Shown: positions 1-7,943, numbered from the stretch's first letter. The stretch is 28,982 nucleotides of DNA from Clostridiales bacterium (GCA_004556985.1 SFFC01000055.1:1-28982), one strand, 5' to 3'. Numbers and translations: made by a program. Notes: generated by a model not told the origin, from the sequence alone.

Positions 1-1
1 G

Positions 2-1906
2 GCCGTCAACCTCAAGGGTTACGGCCTGTCCGACAACATCAAAAAGCCTCGCAAATGGCAGTTCCCCGATATTACGCTTGAAAACAACAGCTATCTGGTC
101 ATCTACTGCGACACGACGCAGACGACAAAAGACGGCGTTTATTATTTTACGAATTTCAACCTCGCCAAATCCGGTGAGACGGTCTGCCTGTCGACACCGG
201 AGGGACAGATTCTTGACAAGGTATCCGTTCCGCAGCTCTATGACGACGTCTCCTTTGGCCGTACCCTTGGACAGGCCGGCCTGTTCTACTACTCTGCACC
301 GACACCGGGCGAAACCAACGGCATGGGCTTTACCGGCTTCGCGGAAGCGCCCTCCTTCCCCCGCTCTGGCGGCCTGTTTGACCGTCCGCTGCGCGGCGAG
401 GACGGCGTGACGATCAGCGTGCCGGCCAATTCCATCGTCCGCTATACGACAGACGGCAGCGACCCGACGGAGTCCTCTCCTGTCTATTCCGGGCCGATCG
501 AGGTGGAGAAGACCACGGTCATCCGCGCGCGCGCCTATCGCGACGGCGTCGAGCCCTCGCAGATCGTCTCGCAGACCTATCTGATCTCCGTCTATCACAC
601 GATGCCCGTCATCTGCCTGACGACGGACAACGACAACCTCTGGAACGAGGAAACCGGCATGTTCGCCGACGGCCCGAATATCGACCGCGAGGCGACCAAT
701 CCGCCTTGGAAGAGCGCGACCTACTGGCAGAAGAACTGGTTTGGCGGCTGGATCGAGTATTACGATGAAAGCGGCGTCCAGCAGCTCAGCCAGGGCATGG
801 ACTTCCGCGTGATGGGCAATTATTCGCTCGACATGCCGCAAAAGAGCCTCTATATCAAGGCGGACGGACAGTACGGCCTGGACAGCTTCAATTATCCCCT
901 CTTCGAGGACCGCGAGTTCACGGAATACGCGGGCTTTGTCCTGCGAAACGGCGGCCAGGACGGCCTGTATACCCGCGTCATCGACGGCATGCAGGCCCGC
1001 ATCATCGACCAGTCCGGCAGCTCCGTCGCAGCGCAGGCGTGGAAGCCCGTCATCGTCTACATCAATGGCCAATACTGGGGCCATTACAACATGCGCGAGC
1101 GCGCCGGCGTCGACATGGTCGCCCAGCACGAGGGCTGGGACAATCCCGACGACATCGACATGCTCGAATCCGACGGCCTGAGCTCCAGCCAGGTTGTGCA
1201 GGGCGCCCGCAGCGATTACGTCGAGCTCTACAACTACGTCAAGGCGCATGATCTGGCCAGCGACCCCGAGGCCTACGAATATGTCTGCTCGCAGATCGAC
1301 ATCGACAACATGATCGATTATTTCATCTTCGAGTCGTTCTTCGGCAATACCGACCCGGGCAACATCCGATTCTACCGCAATACGGCCTCCGGCGACGGCA
1401 AATGGCGCTATCTCTTCTACGACTCGGACTGGGGCTTCTTCAACGTTCTGACCGGCAAGAGCATGTCCGGCGGCATCGCCTTCGTCCTCGACGACGGCGG
1501 CATGGGCCATGCGAACATCGTCTCCAACATCTTCATCCGCAAGCTCATCAAGGTGCCCGAGATTCAGGAGAAGTTCCTGACCCGCTATGGCGAGCTGTTT
1601 CAGACCGTGTTCACGACGGAATACCTCACCAACCTGTTCAACCAGATGATCACGCAGATCAAGCCCGAGATGCAGATGCACATGCAGCGCTGGGCAGCCG
1701 AGGTCGACCCGAAGATCAGCTTCGACCAGCCCAAGAACGCCGAGGGCGGCTACAACTACTGGGTCACCCGCTGCGAGCGCATGCTCACACGCATCTTCCC
1801 CCGCCGCCCCTACTACATCTGGCAGGAGGCCAAGAGCTATTTCAACCTCACCGATGAGCAGATGATCGCCTATTTCGGCCCATGCCCCGCCAATCCGGAT
1901 ACATAA
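2..1906 (+). CDS. CotH kinase family surface protein with lamin-tail and CHB_HEX-type domains (5' partial)
   Basis: The reading frame is open from base 2, so the N-terminus, including any signal peptide, lies outside the window; 634 residues are visible. Residues about 1-110 look like a lamin-tail domain (NLKGYGLSDN...KW.F.....L....YLVIYC). Residues about 130-195 match the chitobiase/hexosaminidase C-terminal-like fold (RYTTDGSDPTESSPVYSG...I.ARAYRDG). The rest is a CotH domain: a G-loop-like strand (NGQYWGHYNMRER), a catalytic-loop-like GNTDPGN at about 448-454 and a metal-site-like DSDWGFF at about 474-480. CotH proteins have an atypical protein-kinase fold; spore-coat CotH phosphorylates coat proteins. 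The domain mix suggests an exported, cell-surface protein, which is inference. DUF4956 and VTC genes follow at 30 and 9 nt on the same strand. The substrate is unknown. Confidence 0.85.
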   Translation, partial: AVNLKGYGLSDNIKKPRKWQFPDITLENNSYLVIYCDTTQTTKDGVYYFTNFNLAKSGETVCLSTPEGQILDKVSVPQLYDDVSFGRTLGQAGLFYYSAPTPGETNGMGFTGFAEAPSFPRSGGLFDRPLRGEDGVTISVPANSIVRYTTDGSDPTESSPVYSGPIEVEKTTVIRARAYRDGVEPSQIVSQTYLISVYHTMPVICLTTDNDNLWNEETGMFADGPNIDREATNPPWKSATYWQKNWFGGWIEYYDESGVQQLSQGMDFRVMGNYSLDMPQKSLYIKADGQYGLDSFNYPLFEDREFTEYAGFVLRNGGQDGLYTRVIDGMQARIIDQSGSSVAAQAWKPVIVYINGQYWGHYNMRERAGVDMVAQHEGWDNPDDIDMLESDGLSSSQVVQGARSDYVELYNYVKAHDLASDPEAYEYVCSQIDIDNMIDYFIFESFFGNTDPGNIRFYRNTASGDGKWRYLFYDSDWGFFNVLTGKSMSGGIAFVLDDGGMGHANIVSNIFIRKLIKVPEIQEKFLTRYGELFQTVFTTEYLTNLFNQMITQIKPEMQMHMQRWAAEVDPKISFDQPKNAEGGYNYWVTRCERMLTRIFPRRPYYIWQEAKSYFNLTDEQMIAYFGPCPANPDT

Positions 1907-1936
1907 TTCACCAATCATATTGAGGAGGTCTTTCCC

Positions 1937-2611
1937 ATGAAAAGCATCATTAATGACGCAACCGTTACAGAGTGGTTCTCCCAGCAGCTGTCCAACCTCA
2001 CGCCCACCAAGATGGTGCTGGCCCTGGCCATGGGCTTTCTTGTCGGCCTGATCATCGCGCTGGTCTATCGCAAGGCCTTTCGCGGCGTGCTCTATTCCTC
2101 TTCCTTCGCCACGACGCTGATCATGCTGTGCATGATCACCACGCCGGTCGTCATGTGCATCAAGTCCGATATCGCGCTGTCGATGGGCATGGTCGGCGCG
2201 CTCTCCATCGTCCGCTTCCGCACGGCGGTGAAGGATCCGCTGGATACCGCCTATATGTTTTGGTCGCTGACGATGGGCATTCTGCTGGGCGCTGAGCTCT
2301 ACACGATCGCGCTGGTCGCCGTGGCCGGTATCTCCGTCGCCATGCTGCTGCTCTCCTTCTTCCGCCTGCGCACGCCCAACACCTTCCTGCTCGTCGCGCA
2401 CTATGATCCCGAGGTGGAGGAGTCCGTCATGAGCTTCATCCGCCGCATCAAGGTACAGCGCCTGCGCAGCAAGACCGTGACGCCCGGCGGCGTCGAGCTG
2501 ACCGTCGAGGTCCAGCTCCGCGAGCGCTTTGACATCGTCAACAAGCTGCTGGATACCGAGGGCGTCCACAGCGCCACGCTGATCGCCTGCCAGTCTGAGG
2601 CCGGCAACTGA
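1937..2611 (+). CDS. DUF4956 family membrane protein
   Basis: This is a 224-residue integral membrane protein of unknown function. Hydrophobic stretches lie at about 26-46, 55-75, 78-95 and 110-140, followed by a soluble C-terminal domain of about 80 residues. The conserved family stretch GALSIVRFRTAVKDP (about 86-100), between membrane segments, identifies DUF4956. The start ATG follows a good ribosome site (GAGGAGG about 8 nt upstream). The gene sits 30 nt after the CotH gene and 9 nt before the VTC-domain gene, so the three are almost surely co-transcribed. In many Clostridia DUF4956 occurs with CotH and VTC genes (general knowledge). A role as membrane partner of the VTC protein is inference only. 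Confidence 0.85.
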   Translation: MKSIINDATVTEWFSQQLSNLTPTKMVLALAMGFLVGLIIALVYRKAFRGVLYSSSFATTLIMLCMITTPVVMCIKSDIALSMGMVGALSIVRFRTAVKDPLDTAYMFWSLTMGILLGAELYTIALVAVAGISVAMLLLSFFRLRTPNTFLLVAHYDPEVEESVMSFIRRIKVQRLRSKTVTPGGVELTVEVQLRERFDIVNKLLDTEGVHSATLIACQSEAGN

Positions 2612-2620
2612 GGATAGCCT

Positions 2621-3328
2621 ATGCCAGTCATCCGCAACATTCCGCTCCGGCATGAGCTCAAGTACCTGATCACGCCCGCCGAGCTCTCCGTCCTGCGCGG
2701 CGTGCTCAAGCCGATCACGCAGTTTGATCCCAACGGAGACGAGAACAACGAGTACATCATCCGCTCGCTGTACTTTGACACGATCAACGACGACGCGCTG
2801 ATGGAGAAGATCGCGGGCGTCGGCAACCGCAAGAAATACCGCATCCGGATCTACAATTTCTCCGACCGCGTGATCAAGCTCGAATGCAAGAGCAAATACG
2901 GAGATCTGATCTCCAAGCAGTCCGTCTCCATTCCCCGCGACCTCGCCGAGCAGCTGATCGCGGGCGATCCGGAGGGGCTTCAGCGCATGCGCCATCCGCT
3001 CCTGCACGATGTTTACCGTGAGATGCGCACGCGGCTGCTCCGCCCCGCCGTCATCGTCGATTACGTCCGCGAGGCGTACCTCTATCCCGCGCAGCAGGTG
3101 CGCATCACGTTTGACAAGCAGCTGCGCACGGGCCTGTATTCGACCGACCTCTTCAACCCGAACCTGCCGACCTATCCCGTCTTCGACGATCCCGTCGAGG
3201 TGCTGGAGGTCAAATACGACGAATTCCTGCCTGCCCATCTTCAGACCGTTTTGAGCGGCATCACGGCGCAGCGCAGCGCCGTGAGCAAGTATACCTGGTG
3301 CCGCCGCTACGAGAACAAGGAATTCTGA
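2621..3328 (+). CDS. VTC-domain (polyphosphate polymerase-like) protein
   Basis: This 235-residue protein has the tunnel-fold VTC domain over its whole length. Visible motifs are RHELKYLI near the N-terminus, IRSLYFDT, KYRIRIYN, KLECKSKYGDLISKQ, VDYVREAYL, ITFDKQLRTG and VLEVKYDEFLP. The basic and acidic residues in these strands match the pattern used by yeast Vtc4 to bind ATP, metal and polyphosphate. It lacks the SPX and membrane parts of the yeast protein, so membrane contact would have to come from the neighbouring DUF4956 protein. Whether the bacterial version makes polyphosphate is not shown by the sequence. It is the last gene of the CotH–DUF4956–VTC unit and is followed by a hairpin terminator. 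Confidence 0.85.
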   Translation: MPVIRNIPLRHELKYLITPAELSVLRGVLKPITQFDPNGDENNEYIIRSLYFDTINDDALMEKIAGVGNRKKYRIRIYNFSDRVIKLECKSKYGDLISKQSVSIPRDLAEQLIAGDPEGLQRMRHPLLHDVYREMRTRLLRPAVIVDYVREAYLYPAQQVRITFDKQLRTGLYSTDLFNPNLPTYPVFDDPVEVLEVKYDEFLPAHLQTVLSGITAQRSAVSKYTWCRRYENKEF

Positions 3329-3341
3329 TTTTACACGCACA

Positions 3342-3377
3342 AGGGCCGCAGAACGGATCTCTCCGCTCTGCGGCCCT
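3342..3377. terminator. Bidirectional hairpin terminator between VTC gene and LytTR regulator gene
   Basis: A 16-position stem with one mismatch (AGGGCCGCAG...CTGCGGCCCT, arms 3342-3357 and 3362-3377) and a TCTC loop lies 13 nt after the VTC stop codon. The plus side continues into TTCCTGTT. It sits between convergent genes and probably serves both. Confidence 0.75.
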
Positions 3378-3398
3378 TTCCTGTTCCCTTTTCTGCGG

Positions 3399-4166
3399 TC
3401 AGGAGAACATGCGCTCAAGCTCCTCGTATTTTTCGTGCGTGATGAGCGCGTCCTGGTCGGTTCCCGTCAGATGCACCACATAGGTCCAGCGTCCGTAGGG
3501 TGTGATGCTGTCGATGACATTGAGATTGATGATGTAGCTCTTGTGGCAACGGAAAAAGATCTTCGGGTCGAGCCGTGCCTCCACATCGCCCAGCGCCTCG
3601 CTCGTCTCAAAGCGCCGCCCCTGCGTCGCATAGAGCACGGTCGAGCGGTTTTCGCGCTGCACGAGCAGGATGTCCGCCTGATTGACGAAGTTCAGGCCCT
3701 CCTTGTGATGCAGCATGATCCGCCCGCTCGCGGCTGCGCCCGTCGTTCTGGGCGCCGGCAGCGTCTGCGCAGGCTGCGCGGCCTTTTCCCGACTGGTTAT
3801 GACCGTTCGGATGCGCTCCAGCGTCTTCATGACGCGCTCGAGCTTGAACGGCTTGACCATGTAGTCAAACGCATAGACCTCAAACGCCTGCGCCATGTAA
3901 TCGTCGTGCGCGGTCGCAAAGACCAGAATCGTCCGCGGATCGGTATCCTGAATGGAGCGGGCGCATTCCAGCCCCGTCATGCCGGGCATTTCAACATCGA
4001 GGAAGCAGACCTGCGGCCTGTATTGTTCCACAAGCTTAAGCAGCTCCGGCCCGTTGGTTGCCTCGGCGCAGAGGGTGAATCCGCCTGCCCTGGCGATCAT
4101 CTTGCGCAGAATCATGCGCATGCCCTCTTCATCGTCCGCAATGACGACCCGAATCCCGTCTTCCAT
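3399..4166 (-). CDS. LytTR-family response regulator
   Basis: This 255-residue regulator has an N-terminal receiver domain (about 5-125) with the acidic pair D11-D12, phospho-acceptor D57 (VCFLDVEMPG) and the switch lysine in VKPF. After an Ala/Pro-rich linker comes a LytTR DNA-binding domain (about 155-255; HHKEGLNFV, FFRCHKSYIINL). The ATG at 4166 is preferred because GGAG lies 8 nt upstream; the GTG two codons earlier is too close to it. No sensor kinase is adjacent. The gene is the last of the nfeD–floA–small protein series, 22 nt after its neighbour, which suggests co-expression with the membrane-microdomain proteins. LytTR regulators often control cell-surface, competence or peptide-signalling genes; the targets here are unknown. 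Confidence 0.85.
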   Translation of the reverse strand: MEDGIRVVIADDEEGMRMILRKMIARAGGFTLCAEATNGPELLKLVEQYRPQVCFLDVEMPGMTGLECARSIQDTDPRTILVFATAHDDYMAQAFEVYAFDYMVKPFKLERVMKTLERIRTVITSREKAAQPAQTLPAPRTTGAAASGRIMLHHKEGLNFVNQADILLVQRENRSTVLYATQGRRFETSEALGDVEARLDPKIFFRCHKSYIINLNVIDSITPYGRWTYVVHLTGTDQDALITHEKYEELERMFS

Positions 4167-4188
4167 GTTCACAACTCCATTTTCTGGC

Positions 4189-4692
4189 TTATGCTTTGGT
4201 TCTGCGCCGGATGGCCGTCTGCCGCTGACAGGGCCTCGTCAGGATTTCGCTCATGACGACGCCGCGCAGCAGGTCATCGGCCATCGCCTCGCGCAGCGGA
4301 TTGCCCGGCGCCTGCGGCGTCTCCTCCTCCGTCACGGCAGGCGCGCTGCCCGCGTGGCAGGGATCCTCGCCCTCCTGCGCCAGATTCATCTGCTCCTGCG
4401 AGACGTCGTGCAGATGGACTCCCGGGCCATGCAGACGCTCATCCGCCGCAGCCCTGGGCTGGGTGACCCTGGGCTGCGCAGACCTGGTCTGCGTGCCGCC
4501 CCCGCCGCTCTGCTGCGAACCGGCAAAGGCGGCAAAGAAGTCCGCCTGTCTGCCCTTCTGCGCAGCAGCATGGCTCTTTTTCGCGGAAGAAATCTGTCCG
4601 GCTGCCTGTCCCTTCTGCTTTTTCTTCTTGCTGCTCCGGATGGCGTTGACCATCGCAAACACAATCAGCACGATGACAATGAGATCATCCAT
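4189..4692 (-). CDS. Small single-pass membrane protein of unknown function (floA operon)
   Basis: This 167-residue protein starts with a short cytoplasmic stub and one membrane segment (about 4-17, DLIVIVLIVFAMV), followed at once by a lysine cluster (SSKKKKQK) that places the rest in the cytoplasm. The middle (about 30-130) is low-complexity, rich in Ala, Gln, Gly and Pro, and probably disordered. The C-terminus ends in an amphipathic helix-like stretch (REAMADDLLRGVVMSEIL, about 136-153). The gene lies 36 nt after floA and 22 nt before the LytTR regulator. I do not recognise a named family; the layout (anchor, flexible linker, short terminal helix) would suit an adaptor or scaffold for floA microdomains, which is inference. 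Confidence 0.65.
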   Translation of the reverse strand: MDDLIVIVLIVFAMVNAIRSSKKKKQKGQAAGQISSAKKSHAAAQKGRQADFFAAFAGSQQSGGGGTQTRSAQPRVTQPRAAADERLHGPGVHLHDVSQEQMNLAQEGEDPCHAGSAPAVTEEETPQAPGNPLREAMADDLLRGVVMSEILTRPCQRQTAIRRRTKA

Positions 4693-4728
4693 GCCGTTTC
4701 CCCCTTTCAGCTCCGGTCATGCGCCCGG

Positions 4729-5715
4729 TTACTTCTTGGGGGTGTTCGCCGTGCCGCCGCCCAGCGTCGCGATCGACTCGCGCATGGAGGTGTCGGCGAT
4801 TGTGTTCTGCATCTGGTAGTAATCCATCACGCCCAGCTTGCCTTCGCGCAGCGCCGCCGCCATCGCCTTGGGCACCTCGGCTTCGGCCTCAATGACCTTG
4901 GCGCGCTGCTCCTGCGCGGCGGCTTTCATCTCCTGCTCGCGGGCGACGGCCATCGCGCGGCGCTCCTCCGCCTTTGCCTGGGCGATGCGGCGATCCGCCT
5001 CGGCCTGATCCATCTGCAGCTGCGCGCCGACATTGCGGCCCACATCCACATCGGCGATGTCGATGGAGAGAATCTCAAACGCGGTGCCCGCGTCGAGGCC
5101 CTTGTTGAGCACGGTCCGGCTGATCAGGTCGGGGTTCTCCAGAACCGCCTTGTGCGAATCCGCAGAGCCGACGGTCGTGACGATGCCCTCGCCCACGCGC
5201 GCGACGATCGTCTCCTCGCCCGCGCCGCCGACCAGGCGCTCGATGTTGGCGCGCACGGTCACGCGCGCCTTTGCGCGAAGCTCGATGCCATCCTTTGCGA
5301 TCGCGGCGACGACCGGCGTCTCGATGACCTTGGGATTGACGCTCATCTGCACGGCCTGCAGCACGTCGCGGCCCGCCAGGTCGATCGCGCAGGCCTCCGG
5401 GAAGTCGAGCTTGATGTTCGCGCCGCGCGCGGTGATCAGCGCCGTGACAACGCGGTCGAGATTGCCGCCCGCGAGATAATGCGCCTCCATCTTGCTGATC
5501 TCCATGTTGAGACCGGCCTTTTCCGCCTTGATCAGCGGCCCGACAATCTTCGCCGGCGAAACGCGGCGGATGCGCATGCCCACCAGCGTGAAGATCGAAA
5601 CATGTACGCCGGAAGCCAGCGCCGAGATCCACAGGTTGAGCGGCACAAAGCTCAAAAAGACCAGCACGACGACCAGGATCACGATGATGCTGACAATGCC
5701 TCCGATTTCAACCAT
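4729..5715 (-). CDS. floA: Flotillin-like protein FloA
   Basis: This 328-residue protein has the usual FloA length. An N-terminal hydrophobic hairpin (about 5-50: [26 protein letters not shown]) anchors it in the membrane, followed by an SPFH/PHB domain (about 60-220) and an Ala/Glu-rich coiled-coil stretch (about 225-285, [20 protein letters not shown]) used for oligomerisation. FloA proteins organise functional membrane microdomains and gather signalling, secretion and cell-wall proteins there (family knowledge). The GGAGAGG ribosome site is 8 nt from the ATG. The gene is 42 nt downstream of nfeD, the classical partner arrangement (compare yqeZ–yqfA of Bacillus). Confidence 0.95.
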   Translation of the reverse strand: MVEIGGIVSIIVILVVVLVFLSFVPLNLWISALASGVHVSIFTLVGMRIRRVSPAKIVGPLIKAEKAGLNMEISKMEAHYLAGGNLDRVVTALITARGANIKLDFPEACAIDLAGRDVLQAVQMSVNPKVIETPVVAAIAKDGIELRAKARVTVRANIERLVGGAGEETIVARVGEGIVTTVGSADSHKAVLENPDLISRTVLNKGLDAGTAFEILSIDIADVDVGRNVGAQLQMDQAEADRRIAQAKAEERRAMAVAREQEMKAAAQEQRAKVIEAEAEVPKAMAAALREGKLGVMDYYQMQNTIADTSMRESIATLGGGTANTPKK

Positions 5716-5757
5716 AGCAACAACCTCTCCTCTCTCTTTTGAACCCGATGAACGGGG

Positions 5758-6249
5758 TTATTCCCGCACGGCCTTGACGACGATGCGCGCGCCCTCCACG
5801 CTGACGATCTCGACGGTCCTGCCGCTCTCGATATAGTCGCCCTCCGTGACGACGTTCAGCCGCACGCCGTCAAAATCGCCGATGCCGGCTGGGCGCAGAA
5901 CGCTCCTCGTCTGCCCCCGCTTGCCGATAAAGGCCATCATGTCGTCGTTCTTCGTGTGCAGCTCCTCGCGGTCCTTGAGGAAGATTTTTTCCCCGCCGTC
6001 GCTGTGCGCGGCCGCGCGCAGCACCCACGAGATCAGCACCGCCAGAACGGCCACCAGCACCAGCAGCACGCCTATGGCCGTCAGTGCGCCAAAGTGAATC
6101 CCCGCCAGCACGGTGCCCGCGCCGATGAGCAGAATGCCGGAGATGCCCGGAATGCCGAAGCCCGGCAAGAAGACCTCGACGATGATGAACCCCGCGCCTG
6201 CAAGCATGCACAGGATGGAAGGCAGCGCTTCAATGATTGTCTGTGCCAT
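5758..6249 (-). CDS. NfeD family membrane protein
   Basis: This is a 163-residue short-form NfeD. Three or four hydrophobic segments fill residues 5-85, with the Gly/Pro signature PGFGIPGISG at about 29-38; a C-terminal OB-fold-like domain (about 105-163; GKRGQTRSVLRPAG...VVTEGDYIESG) follows. The long-form N-terminal ClpP-like protease part is absent. NfeD proteins pair with flotillins or stomatins, and here floA follows directly. AAAGGGGA lies 6 nt before the ATG. It is the first gene of a four-gene operon with its own promoter at 6277-6304. Confidence 0.9.
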   Translation of the reverse strand: MAQTIIEALPSILCMLAGAGFIIVEVFLPGFGIPGISGILLIGAGTVLAGIHFGALTAIGVLLVLVAVLAVLISWVLRAAAHSDGGEKIFLKDREELHTKNDDMMAFIGKRGQTRSVLRPAGIGDFDGVRLNVVTEGDYIESGRTVEIVSVEGARIVVKAVRE

Positions 6250-6276
6250 ATCGATTCCCCTTTCATTTGTACCTTC

Positions 6277-6304
6277 AGCATACCATAACAGAGCGCAGTG
6301 CGAA
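6277..6304 (-). promoter_or_regulatory. Predicted promoter of nfeD–floA operon
   Basis: Read on the minus strand: TTCGCA (6304-6299), 16-nt spacer, TATGCT (6282-6277), about 28 nt before the nfeD ATG. Moderate match to the housekeeping consensus. Confidence 0.5.
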
Positions 6305-6348
6305 AGGGATTCTGCCTGAAATGTCCGAATTTCTGCTCCAAACCGCAG

Positions 6349-6936
6349 TCAGGCGCGTGCGCGCAGCGCCAAAGCCAGCGCGCGAACGTCCGCCTCATAG
6401 ACCGGCTCGAGCGAGCGGTTGTAGATCAGGCTTGCCGGATGATAGAGTGCGAAGAGCTCGATGCCCTCCTGCGCCTTGACCCATTGCCCATGCACGGCGC
6501 CGATGGTCGTTTTGCTGCCCGCAAGCGCCTGCAGCGGCGTGTTGCCCAGCGTCGCAATCGCCCTGGGCGCAATCTCCGCAATCTCCCGCAGCAGCCACGG
6601 GCGAAACAGCGCGACCTCCTCGCGCGTGGGCGGGCGGTTGCTCAGGCGGCCCGTCTTCCCCGTGCGCGTCGGCCGGTACTTGACGGCGTTACTGATATAG
6701 ATTTCCTCGCGCCTGAGTCCGGCCAGCTCGAGAAAGCGGTCGAGGTTCTTCCCCGCCTTGCCGACAAACGGCCGTCCCTGCAGGCTTTCCTGCTCGCCCG
6801 GCGCCTCGCCGATGAGCATCAGCACGGGCTTCTTCGGACCCTCGCCAAAGACAAGCGCGTTTTCGCGGCCCGGCATGACGCCGGCGATAAACGCTTTGAG
6901 CTCCTGCTTATACCTTTCCAACGCTCTTCTCCTCAT
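6349..6936 (-). CDS. Uracil-DNA glycosylase family-4-like protein lacking Fe-S cysteines
   Basis: This 195-residue protein has the family-4 UDG core: GEAPGEQESLQGRPFVGKAG (about 42-61, uracil-binding and water-activating loop), SNAVKYRPT, LGNTPLQAL and a C-terminal YHPASL motif (DNA-intercalating His-Pro loop). It contains no cysteine. The family normally uses four cysteines to hold a 4Fe-4S cluster, and the next gene upstream keeps them; at the matching places this protein has Ser, Tyr and Phe. Expected role: removal of uracil from DNA, though altered specificity is possible. Its start overlaps the 3' end of the Fe-S paralog by 29 nt. A TTG at 6921, preceded by AGGAGA at 7 nt, is an alternative start giving 190 residues. 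Confidence 0.8.
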   Translation of the reverse strand: MRRRALERYKQELKAFIAGVMPGRENALVFGEGPKKPVLMLIGEAPGEQESLQGRPFVGKAGKNLDRFLELAGLRREEIYISNAVKYRPTRTGKTGRLSNRPPTREEVALFRPWLLREIAEIAPRAIATLGNTPLQALAGSKTTIGAVHGQWVKAQEGIELFALYHPASLIYNRSLEPVYEADVRALALALRARA

Positions 6937-7495
6937 AGACGCCCAGCTCGATGAGCTTGGCGCGGATCGCCTTGAAGTCCTCCCAGGCCGGGCGCTTCTT
7001 GTCCTGGTCGCGCAGCAACGCGGCCGGATGGAAGGTCGGCATGAACCAGACGCCCTTGCGCAGCTGCCAGACGCCGCGGTCGCGCGTGATGCGCATATCG
7101 TCGCCCAGCAGCGCGCGCGTGGGCGTCGAGCCGAGGCACACGATCACCTTCGGTCGAACCAGCGCCACCTGCTGGCGCAAATAGTCCATGCAGGCCGCCC
7201 GTTCATCCGGCTCGGGCACGCGGTTCTGCGGCGGGCGGCATTTGACGATGTTGCAGATGTAGACCTGCGCGCGCGTCAGCCCGATGGCCGCGAGCATGCG
7301 GTCAAGCAGCTGCCCCGCCGCGCCGACAAACGGCCGCCCCGTCTCGTCCTCCTGCTGACCCGGGCCCTCGCCGATGAACATCAGCGCCGCATGCGGGTCG
7401 CCTTCGCCAAGCACGACATGCTTGCGCGTCTGGCACAGCCTGCATTTTTCGCAGGCACCGACTGCCTCTGTCAGCGTCGGCCAGGATGTCGTCAT
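6908..7495 (-). CDS. Uracil-DNA glycosylase, family 4 (4Fe-4S type)
   Basis: This is a 195-residue protein from the preferred ATG at 7495, which has AAGGA upstream; the open frame extends to 7567, but the extra 24 residues are basic and unlike the family. Four candidate cluster cysteines are visible: C-E-K-C near the N-terminus (about 13-16, next to another Cys), CNIVKC in the middle, and RAAC. Catalytic and binding motifs are GEGPGQQEDETGRPFVGAAG, CLGSTPTRALLG and the C-terminal FHPAALLR. It excises uracil arising by cytosine deamination or dUMP incorporation. The downstream gene is a cysteine-free paralog that overlaps it, so the two are translated from one transcript. Confidence 0.88.
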   Translation of the reverse strand: MTTSWPTLTEAVGACEKCRLCQTRKHVVLGEGDPHAALMFIGEGPGQQEDETGRPFVGAAGQLLDRMLAAIGLTRAQVYICNIVKCRPPQNRVPEPDERAACMDYLRQQVALVRPKVIVCLGSTPTRALLGDDMRITRDRGVWQLRKGVWFMPTFHPAALLRDQDKKRPAWEDFKAIRAKLIELGVYEEKSVGKV

Positions 7496-7600
7496 TGCCC
7501 TCGCTTCCTTCCCGGCTCTCCTAAACAGCCGTCGGCCTGTTGACATACTCCGGGATTTCCTGCTCAACGATCTCTCTTTTTCAAGAATCCCCGGAATTGT

Positions 7601-7622
7601 TTTCTCCCCCTCCGGGGAGAAA
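7601..7622 (-). terminator. Possible terminator hairpin after the small membrane protein
   Basis: There is a perfect 9-bp inverted repeat (TTTCTCCCC / GGGGAGAAA) with a 4-nt loop, 41 nt after the stop of the 74-residue gene. No clear T-run follows on the minus strand, so it may be a weak terminator or a processing hairpin. Nothing else was recognised in the 168 nt between the two genes. Confidence 0.3.
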
Positions 7623-7663
7623 GCCCTTTTGTCGGCAGCCTGCCGGCGCTCTGTGAAAGCCGT

Positions 7664-7888
7664 TTATTCTCTTGAATCCCCCGTGACCAGCACGGCATCC
7701 GTGATATTATCGGTCAAATCGGCAAAGGTCATGCTCAGATCCTGCCTCAGCCAGGAGAACAGGCTGCTGAGCATCAGCAGCAGCACGACAATCGCCAGCG
7801 CTGCCGCCGCCACGCCGAACACATCCATGACGCCGGATGCGACCTGATAGCCGATCCGGCTCTTTGTTTTCTTCTTCAAGCAGGCCAC
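7664..7888 (-). CDS. Small single-pass membrane protein, function unknown
   Basis: This is a 74-residue protein: a basic N-terminus (LKKKTKSR), one membrane segment (about 24-46, FGVAAAALAIVVLLLMLSSL) and an acidic C-terminal tail (DLTDNITDAVLVTGDSRE). The first possible start is a GTG at 7888, only 2-4 nt from AGAAGGG; a TTG at 7879 is 11 nt from it and may be the real one. A near-perfect promoter lies just upstream, supporting a real transcript. The neighbours are trmL (55 nt upstream) and the UDG pair. No family recognised. Confidence 0.6.
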   Translation of the reverse strand: MACLKKKTKSRIGYQVASGVMDVFGVAAAALAIVVLLLMLSSLFSWLRQDLSMTFADLTDNITDAVLVTGDSRE

Positions 7889-7909
7889 GTCCCTTCTGTT
7901 TCTGCAACC

Positions 7910-7938
7910 ATTCTACAAGACGGCGCTTTGCCTGTCAA
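7910..7938 (-). promoter_or_regulatory. Strong predicted promoter of the small membrane protein gene
   Basis: Minus strand: TTGACA (7938-7933), exactly 17 nt, TAGAAT (7915-7910). It lies between the trmL stop and the small gene, so this gene, and perhaps the UDG pair, can be transcribed independently of trmL. Confidence 0.75.
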
Positions 7939-7943
7939 GCCGC

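Noticed and set aside
3952..5742. Long plus-strand open frame of 596 codons opposite the floA operon
   Set aside because: It is antisense to floA, the small membrane protein and part of the LytTR gene, all recognisable. Its translation is Arg/His/Leu-rich low-complexity sequence, typical of shadow frames in GC-rich DNA.
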